Positions 56,181 through 64,000 of a stretch of 64,000 bases of DNA are shown here, one piece after another. The notes beneath the pieces were generated by a model. It was not told the DNA's origin, made no database searches, and was given only the letters and a program-made list of their open reading frames with translations. Source of the stretch: Simplicillium sp. C3G150-2 (taxonomy: Eukaryota > Ascomycota > Sordariomycetes > Hypocreales > Cordycipitaceae); assembly GCA_022702485.1 (NCBI GenBank), contig JAJIYY010000003.1, positions 2,894,308-2,958,307 of the forward strand, in the 5' to 3' direction. The position numbers and the translations under genes are program-made. The number at the start of each line of letters is the position of its first letter. The stretch's first letter is position 1.

Positions 56181-58860
56181 TTTCCGAAAGAATAACAAAG
56201 AGAGAGATAGAAAAAGAAGAAGAAGAAAGAGAAGAAGCGTTGTAAAGAGAGATATGGATTTGCAAGAGAGAAGCAGCGAAGAATGCTGGGTAGCTACTAT
56301 GGTTAGGCTATTTGTTAAGGCGGCTGAGTGGCTATTTGCATTTTATAGCTAATATAAATACAGTTATATTATAGCTGAGATAATAGGCTATATAAAAAGA
56401 GAGCATAAGATAATTCTAGTAGAAGAGAGAGGCCGGATTGTAGAAGAGTTAGAGAAGATAGCCGGAATTATAAAGATACAGTGCTAATTAAAGCAAATAC
56501 AACTACCAGAGATTTTGGAGAAGAGAGTATAATAGGTAGAAGAGCTACAGAATAACAGATATCAGTACTATAAGTGTAGTTATATTATATTAATAGAGAG
56601 AATAATTCAAGAGTATTATAAAGAGAAGTATAGTTAGCAGAACCCGATCCAACCCAGCAAGAAACAGTCAGTAGTATCTAATACACAGTAGCAGGTACTA
56701 TAGAGAAGAGGTATATGGTGCTAGTAGTTGTTTTTACACCGTAAGATGAGCTAATGGATTAAATTAGTGGATTTAGTCGGCGAAGAATTGGAAAGAGAGG
56801 GTTTAGAAGAGCTGCTAACGCAGAGCAGCCAGCAGATATTCGCAGAGACATTAATTAAGAAAGAAGAAGAGATTAAGAATAGTTGGAGAGATGCCATGGT
56901 AACAGAGAGCAATAAGAAGTAAGAGCCTAATATATAGTTAGGTCGGACAGGTTAGGCAGCCCATTTAAGTAGTTTAGATTACGTAGAGTTGTTAGTAGCC
57001 GCATAACTAGCTAGAGAAGAAGAGAGAGTATTGCAAAAGATATACTATAGTTTAAAGACAGCTATAAAAGCGGTGAAGCAGGTGTATAACCGTCGAATCG
57101 TTAGATTAGCCGTATTATTCGAGATTAACAGCCGAGAGAGCGGCTATAAGGCCAAGAAGCCGTTTAAGTCACATATAGAGAGCGATTCATAGCAGCGGTA
57201 TAAGCAGGTCATGTTAATGATTTTATACATTATATACTAATTCGAGTAGAAAGAGGAAGATAAGCGGCTACTATACAGGTTAACAGAAGAGCAGTAAGCT
57301 ATGTAGAAGTTATAAAGGCGAAGTGCGCGAGCCGTTATGCGAGAAGAGAAGAGAAGAGAGAGAGAAGAAGAGAGAGAAAGAGAGAGAAGAGAATACGTAA
57401 TGTTAAGTGATAACAGCGACAGCGAGCTATCGGAGAGTAGTAGTGAGAGTAGCAGCGAGAGTAGTAGCGAGAGCAAGAGCGAATTAGAAGTAGAAGAGTT
57501 AGAAGAAGAGACAGGAGAAGAGACGGAAGAAGAGACAGAAGAAGAAGAAGATAAAGAAGAAGAGAGAAGAAGAAGATAAAGACGAAGAAGAAGAAGAAGA
57601 GACAGAGAAGACGGAGAAGAAGAGAGTATTACAGGGTTAGGGTTAGGGTTATAGAGAAGAAGAAGAGATAGAAGAGACGGAGAAGACAGAGAAGAAGAGA
57701 GTGTTAAGAGAAGAAGACGAAGAGATGGAGAAGAGAGAAGAAGAAGAAGAGATGGAAGAGACGGAAGAGACAGAGAAGAGAGTGTTAAGAGAAGAGGGAG
57801 ACGCCGGCGAAGCACCAAGGCCACAAAGAGTCGATTCCAGCAGCAAAGACGACAAGAGAAGCAGCGAATTGCACGATTAAAATAACGGTTATCTAGTAAT
57901 CTAAGTGCTATAGAATAGCAAGTATTAGCAATATTCATCGCATTAGCTAACTATAACATCGTCGATAACGAATATTCCAGTGCATTAATCAGTATAATAG
58001 CTGTCATAGGAGTGGATAAGCGCAGCGGTTAGGTCAGCGCGATAAATTATACGCTAAAGATGTCAGCGATCGTCAAGATAATATATATAATAGCCGTATA
58101 TAGCGTATACTACTAGAGAGAGAGAGAGGTTTAAAAGTACTGAGTTATGTGGGAAGAGAGAGAATTGAAGCGTAGCGCTAAGTACGACAAAGCACTATAG
58201 AAGATAAGTGTTGAGATGGCGCGGAGTAAAGTTACTGGAATATTCCTAACTTTAATGCCAAACTGACGGCAATGCCGTCGCTTTTATTTTCCCATATAAA
58301 AAAAAAGACGCTAGTAACAGGGGGGGTGCCGTCGCTTTTAACTTCAGTTATGGCGTCGATTTAAGTTTCCAGCCATTAGTATAGAATAAAGGCCAAAAAA
58401 ATATAAATAAACCCAGGTTTATGATAAATCTGAGGTTTAATTAATTATATGTATTTTATAGAATTAGTTATAAGAGATAGAGAGCCGAGAAAGCCCCGGT
58501 TTTTTTAGCATCAGGAAAAGTGGGGACAGCCAGAGAGCCAAAAATCAGGTCTAAGAGGTAGCCAAATTCAAGAATTTTTAGGAATTGGGTTTAATTGGGC
58601 TTATTTAGGTTAGTTAATAATTAATTCAGATATTTAAACAGATTTATAAGAGATTTATTAGAGATAGAAGAGTTATTATAGAATAGATAGAGAAGAGATA
58701 GGGTTAATTAGGAGATATCAGGTAGTATTGCCACGTGAGAGCCAGCCAATTTAGGTATGGTTTGGTAGCTGCAATTTCATTTAAAAAGGGGGTTAAAAGA
58801 GAAATCGGAATTCCAGCACCAGCAACATCAATTCAGCTATTAAAAGAAAAGTAAGTATAT
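56181..58860 (+). repeat. Tandem unit 2 (2,680 bp), identical to unit 1
   Basis: Exact copy of 53501-56180 as far as read by eye. The identity continues for about 40 bp past 58861 into copy 3, until an a/c difference near 58903, after which copy 3 diverges by transitions. Confidence 0.9.
56254..58246 (+). pseudogene. Telomere-linked helicase (TLH), N-terminal fragment, copy 2
   Basis: Identical to copy 1 in every segment compared, with the same stops and the same truncation point (58246). Because both copies share the RIP-type mutations, the duplication happened after the mutations. Confidence 0.82.
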
Positions 58861-58933
58861 TTTCCGAAAGAATAACAAAGAGAGAGATAGAAAAAGAAGA
58901 AGCAGAAAGAGAAGAAGTGTTATAAAGAGAGAT

Positions 58934-61900
58934 ATGGATTTGCAGGAGAGAAGCAGCGAAGAATGCCGGGTAGCCGTCACGGTTGGGCCATTCGTCAAGC
59001 CGGCCGAGTGGCTATTTGCATTTTGTAGCTAATGCAAATATGGTTACGTTATGGCCGAGATAATAGGTCATATGAAGAGAGAGTATAAGATAATAACCAT
59101 AGAAGAGAGGTTCCGGATTATAGAAGAGTTAGAGAAGATAGCCGGAATTGTAAAGACGCGGCGCCAATTAAAGCGAATATAATTACCAGAGATTTTGGAA
59201 GAGAGAGTAAAATAGGTAAAGGAGCCGTAAAATAACAGATATCAGTGCCGCAAGTATAGTTGGATTATATTAACAGAGAGACGGATTTAGATACATTGCA
59301 AAGAGAAGCATAGTTAGCATAACCCAATTAAGCGTGGCAAGAGACAGTCAGCAGCATCTAATATATAGTAGCAAGTGCTATGGAGAAGAGGTATTCGGTG
59401 CCAGCGGTTGTTTCTGCGTGGCGAGATGAGCTAATGGATTGAATTGGTGGATTTAGTTAGCGAAGAATTGGAAAGAGAGGGTTTGGAAGAGCCGCCAACG
59501 TAAAGCAGCTAGTAGATATTCGCGGAGACATTAATTAAGAAAGAAGAAGAGATTAAGAATAGTTAGAGAGACGCTATGGTAACAGAGAGCGATAAGAAGC
59601 AAGAGCCCAATGTGTGGTTGGGTCAGATAGGTTAGGCGGCCCATTTGAGTGGTTTAGATTGCGTAGAGTTGTTAGCAGCTGCATAACCAGCTGGAGAAGA
59701 AGAGAGAGTGTTGTAAAAGATGTGCTACAGTTTGGAGATAGCTATGGAAGCCGCGAAGCAGGTGTATAACCGTCGAATTGTCGGATTAGCCGCGTTATTC
59801 GAGATCAACGGCCGAGAGAGCGGCCAGAAGGCCAAGAAGCCGTTTGAGCCGCGAATGGAGAGCGATTCGTGGCAGCGGTACAAGCAGGTTATGTTAACGA
59901 TTTTGTACATCATATACCGATTTAAGCAGAAAGAGGAAGACGAGCGGCCGCCGTACAGGTTAACGGAAGAGCAGCAAGCCGTGTAGAAGTTATAGATGTG
60001 AAATACGCGAGCTATTATGCGAGAAGAGAAGAGAAGAGAGAGAGAAGAAGAGCAAGAGAGAGAGAGAAGAGAGTACGCAATGTTAAGCGACGACAGCAAC
60101 AGCGAGCCATGGGAGAGCAGCAGCGAGAGCAGCAGCAAGAGCGACAGCGAGAGCGAGAGCGAATTGGAATTCAAAGAGTCAGAAGAAGATACGGAAGAAG
60201 AGATTAAAGAAGAAGACGACGAAGACGAAGACGACAGAGATGGAGTTAAGGTATAGAGGGTTAGGGTTAGGGTTAATACCAAGGCTAAGAAGAGTCGGTT
60301 TCGGCAGAAGAGATAGTAAGAGAAGCAGTGAATTGCGTGATTGGAAAGACGGTTATCTAGCGAGCCAAACGCCATGGAACAGCAGGCATTGGCTATGTTT
60401 ATTGTATTGGCCGACCATAATATTGTTGATAACGAATATTCTAATGCGTTGATTAGCGTCATGGCCGTTATGGGAGTAGACGAGCGCGGCGGTTGGGTCA
60501 GCGTGATGAATTACACGCTAAAGATGTCAGCCATCGTCAAGACCATGCGTATGATGGCCGGGTATAGCGTATACCGCCAAAGAGAGAGAGAGGTTCAAAA
60601 GTACCGAGTTGTGTGGGAAGAGAGAGAATTGAAGCGCAGCACCAAGTACGACAAAGCACTACGGAAGATAAGCGTTAAGATAGCGTGGAGCAAAGTTACT
60701 AGAATATTCCCACGTATACAGAAGATAGTACAATAATTCATGACGCGCATTAGCAATAACAGAAGCCAGTATCCGGTGCCGATGGATTGGATATTAGAGA
60801 CGCGAATATATAGAATGAAGATTCGATTCACAATAACGGCTGGAGGAGTGATTAATTAGCAAGATAATATAATCTAATTCCATTATATTAAGTTGCCTAT
60901 AGTACAATTAAGCAATATGTTCCATGGAATAGTTAGAGAAGCTAGAGAGATGATAGAGAAGTTAATGTTTTGCACGGAATTAGAAGAGAAGCAGGGTTTG
61001 GAGAGTTTACCAGCGATTCCATGGGAGATTATTGAAGACGACAACAGCGAGCAGAGAGTTGGATATTGGTTTGGAGACGATGAGAGAAATGCGTGGTTCT
61101 AATCGCGGAATCGATGGGTCATGAAGCGTGCCGCCAACGACGCCGCGTTATGCCAGAAGTGGATAGTTGGAAAGGTCGGCCGGCTGCACCTATTCCAAGA
61201 GAAAACTGTATAAGAATATGCTAAGTTAGTAGAGGAATTCCGAGAGATATTGTGGTGTTTAATTCACACTACATCCGGCCAGCTAGCGCGAGCCACGGAG
61301 GTATTAGGTATTCAGTACTGTAATACGTATAACGGAGGAGCATGTAATATTTTCATTAACTACGGCGAAGTTAGTTACGTAACGGTGTACTATAAGAATT
61401 TCCGTCAGACTAATGAGGCCAAAATCATCCATCGTTTTTTGCCAAAAGAGGTTGGAGAGTTGTTAGTGTGGTATTTGTGGTTGGTTTTGCCGTTTTGGCA
61501 GCAGGTATAGGGTAGCATTAAGCGTAGCAGTACGGCAAGTGCATTTTTGTGGTCGGAGGCTATTATAGAGGCCCTAGATGCATCTGAAGTTGAGGCCCGA
61601 GATGTATTAGATATTAAGGCCCGAGACGCATTAGAAGTTAAAGAGGCCGTATAACACCCAGTAAATAGCATAGCGGCCGGCGTGGTAGCCAGCATAACGG
61701 CCAACCAGGTGGTCGGCCGGGTGGCCAGCCGAGTGGCCAGCCAAAGAGCCAGCCAAGTGGCCAGCATAGAAGAAAGAGAAGAAGAGAGTGTTGATGAAAG
61801 AAGAAGAAAGAGAAGAGAAGAGAGAGAAGAAGAAGAAGATAAAGAGAAAGAGAGTGTTACACGAAGAAGAGAAGAGAGAGAAGAAGAAGAAGATAAAGAG

Positions 61901-63930
61901 AAAGAGAGTGTTACACGAAGAAGAGAAGAGAGTGTTGCAGGAAGAAGAAGCATTGTACGAAGAAGAGAAGAAGAAGAATTGCAGTTTGTTGAAAGAGAGA
62001 TCAGACAGGCCAGAGAGAAGAGACAGCGGCAAAGATACAACAACCACGCCAGACACAGCAACCACACCCGAGCCGTTGGACGCAGCCGTGCATTGGAGCG
62101 AGTTGCCAATCCAAGAGAAGAGCGTAACAGTAGAAGTAAGAGTAAGAGTGAGAGTGGAAGAGAAGAAAGAGAAGAAGACGAAGAGTTGGAGAGTGATAGC
62201 AGCAGCAGCAGCCAAGAGTGGCGAGATTGGCGAGATTAGATCCAAGAGAGAAGGTGGACGACCGACCGCGTACGGAGAGTGTTAGAGTCGTATAGTTTGC
62301 GATACACCGGCGAAGCGATAACGATTGCCGCATAGAGACACATTACTATTGCGATTTTCCGACGGTATTTAAAAGACGAAAAGATCTAATTGGAAGACGG
62401 AGACGAAGACGAAGACGAGATCGACAACTAACCAGAGGATTTACAAGCTGGCCACAAAAGCCATGTTGCCGGGATGATATACGCGCGTGGATTATTCGAG
62501 AACCAGAGCAGTACAGCAGCTATGAGAGAGAGGTTCCGAGCCATTAGCCAGAAATGGCATGGTTTTTTTGGATTCGCCGGAGGGTCCACGGTAGTGCCAG
62601 GAGCGAAGAGGAAGAGAACGAAGCACGAAAAAGACCAATTGGCAGCAAAGAGACAGCGATTTTAACAGTTAGAAGAGATATACATAGGTGGCCAATTGAA
62701 GTAGATAATGGGAAGAGAAGCGAAATTCCGCGGCAAGCAAGAAGCCATCATGCAAGCTATCGTACGGGGAGATCCGACCATTTTGCAGATCGCGGCGACC
62801 GGCGAAGGCAAGAGCGATTCGTTTATATTGCTAGCATATTACAGTCTAACCAGCGTTTCGATCGTAATTATGCTGTTAATCGCGTTAAAGGATGATTTGC
62901 ACGCGCAATATATACAGAGTAATATTTCGTCATGGGTTTAGAATAGCCGAGAGAGACCACAGCTAAGTTCGATCGTGTTTGCCGTACCGGAAGCTATTAT
63001 TACTAAAGGTTTTAATACGTTTATAACTAAGTTACAAGAGCATAGGTTATTAGATCGTGTTTTCATCGATGAATACCATATATTATTTAACAAGTATCGG
63101 CCGGCCATGGCAGAGATTAGCCGGATAACGTAGAGTTAGGGAATACAGAGGGTGTTTTTGACCGTAATATTGGAGCCGTAGAAGATAAGCGATTTTCGCG
63201 AGTTAGCCAAGATTAGCAGCGATTACACATTAATACGATTACGCATAACCAGAAAGAACATCCGATATAGCGTTGTTTTCGTGGACGAAGTTATAGTGAA
63301 GCTGATACGTAACCGTGGATAGAACCATCGATATCCAAGCCAAGAGCAGTAGTAAAAAGCAGTAGAAGAAGAGGCATTGTTAGCAAAAGCCGTAGAATTA
63401 GCTAAGGGTTTTATCGCGATATACGAGACAGGTAAGGTTATCGTATACAGCAGCACTATCGAGAGAGTATATAAGTTAGGAGAGAAGTTAGGTTATAGCA
63501 TTTATTTCAGCAATATCGACACAGCCGAAGCTAAAGCACAAATATTAGAGAGATAGAGAGACGGAGAGAGAGTAATCGTTACCACTAATGCATTAGGTAT
63601 GGGTATCGACCAGCCAGACATTCGGTTGGTCATCCATATCAATATGCCAAGCCAAGTGCGAGGTTTCGTGTAAGAGAGCAGCCGAGGTAGCCGAGACGGG
63701 TTAATGAGTTATTCAGTAGTTGTATATAAGAAGACGAGTTGGATGGAAGAGGTAGAGAGATATCGGAAAGCCATTACAGAGGAGGAATAGAGAGAGCTAA
63801 GCGCGTAAGAGACGGAGATTAAGACGCGAGAGTTTATTTGTAAGTAGCAATGCCGGCGAATTGTATTAGATAGAGTAATAGATAGATATGTAGAGAGAGA
63901 AGAGTACGAAGAAGAGGAAGAGCGATGCAA
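58934..63930 (+). pseudogene. Telomere-linked RecQ-family helicase (TLH), nearly full length, RIP-mutated and cut by the telomere
   Basis: One reading frame from ATG 58934 (MDLQERSSEECRVAVTVGPF) to 63928, about 1,665 codons, broken only by stop codons (mostly TAG/TAA) and no frameshift. N-terminal domain with two Cys/His clusters (FCS-CKYGYVMAEIIGHMK; YQCRKYSWIILTERRIQIHCKEKH). A central region holds YKQVMLTILYIIYRF, the acidic/Ser tract (60017-60256), VNTKAKKSRF and PRWVMKRAANDAAL-like segments, then LARATEVLGIQY and LLVWYLWLVLPFWQQV. A second Arg/Glu tract spans 61770-62240. It is followed by the pre-helicase block TDRVRRVLE, GHKSHVAGMIYARG and KWHGFFGF. The RecQ motor has ATGEGKS (Walker A), FIDEYHIL (DExH), IVTTNALGMGIDQPDIR (motif V) and ESSRGSRDG (motif VI). 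It ends at EEERC, in the RecQ zinc-binding region. Not translatable as read. Confidence 0.88.
60256..60276 (+). repeat. Interstitial telomere-like motif inside TLH (also 54953-54970, 57633-57650)
   Basis: gagggttagggttagggtta lies in the low-complexity part of TLH copy 3 and reads Arg-Val repeats in frame. The same place in copies 1 and 2 has cagggttagggttagggtta. Confidence 0.85.
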
Positions 63931-64000
63931 GGGTTAGGGTTAGGGTTAGTAGGGTTAGGGTTAGGGTTAGGGTTAGGGTTGGGGTTGGGTTAGGGTTAGG
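63931..64000 (+). repeat. Telomere, (TTAGGG)n
   Basis: About 70 bp of TTAGGG repeats with two variant places (ttagtaggg, and ttggggttggg near the end), G-rich strand running to the window end as at a right chromosome end. The junction gatgcaagggttaggg lies directly in the helicase frame. Confidence 0.95.

Noticed and set aside
58934..63928. Possible reassigned genetic code with TAG/TAA read as Gln
   Set aside because: Intact genes on the same contig end at ordinary TAA, TAG and TGA stops and contain none internally. The pattern is confined to repeated DNA, as expected for RIP.

Overview
The window is the last 64 kb of a chromosome arm from a filamentous ascomycete (Pezizomycotina; Hypocreales-like at a guess). 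The evidence is as follows. Genes have many short introns (38-115 bp) with CTRAC-type branch sites. Zn2Cys6 and bZIP/DUF3425 regulators are present. The AT-rich stretches carry the stop-codon pattern left by repeat-induced point mutation (RIP). A RecQ-type telomere-linked helicase (TLH) is present, and the sequence ends in about 70 bp of (TTAGGG)n. Exon structures were rebuilt by eye; for every gene called intact the exon lengths sum to a multiple of three.

Layout. (1) 1-1843: no supportable gene. (2) 1.8-9.2 kb: four consecutive decaying metabolic genes (Ldh_2-type dehydrogenase, Dal5-like MFS permease, FAD monooxygenase, sugar transporter), broken by single-base frameshifts or isolated stops. 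(3) 9.8-23.7 kb: intact genes for a DHA2 drug-type MFS transporter, a bZIP factor divergent from a secreted arylsulfatase, a second MFS transporter, a secreted GH43 glycosidase, an SDR and a secreted endonuclease/exonuclease/phosphatase-fold protein. (4) 25.0-44.9 kb: a dense, intact catabolic block made of YtcJ-like amidohydrolase, secreted alginate-lyase-fold protein, ArgE/DapE-type M20 hydrolase, N-carbamoyl-amino-acid amidohydrolase, epoxide hydrolase, VOC/glyoxalase protein, two GMC oxidoreductases flanking a Zn2Cys6 regulator, FAD monooxygenase and HAD haloacid-dehalogenase-like hydrolase. (5) 45.0-47.6 kb: broken genes again (acyl-protein thioesterase-like, truncated FAH-family gene, tail-to-tail FAD monooxygenase relic). 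(6) 47.6-53.5 kb: AT-rich, RIP-like DNA with one readable but stop-riddled relic gene, 9-bp minisatellites and a triple 130-bp repeat. (7) 53.5-63.9 kb: two identical 2,680-bp tandem copies of the N-terminal part of a TLH gene, then a nearly full-length TLH in a single reading frame interrupted only by stop codons. (8) 63,931-64,000: the telomere, joined directly to the helicase coding sequence.

How the genes fit together (inference). The 25-45 kb block pairs C-N bond hydrolases (amidohydrolase, deacylase, carbamoylase) with flavin oxidases, an epoxide hydrolase and a dehalogenase-like enzyme. That is the kit expected for using an N-acyl, ureido or hydantoin-like, possibly aromatic or halogenated, compound as a nutrient. 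A 23-bp perfect palindrome containing CGG-N9-CCG lies between the Zn2Cys6 gene and the second GMC gene and is a strong operator candidate. The intact genes form an island with broken genes on both sides, next to an unstable, RIP-mutated telomeric end.
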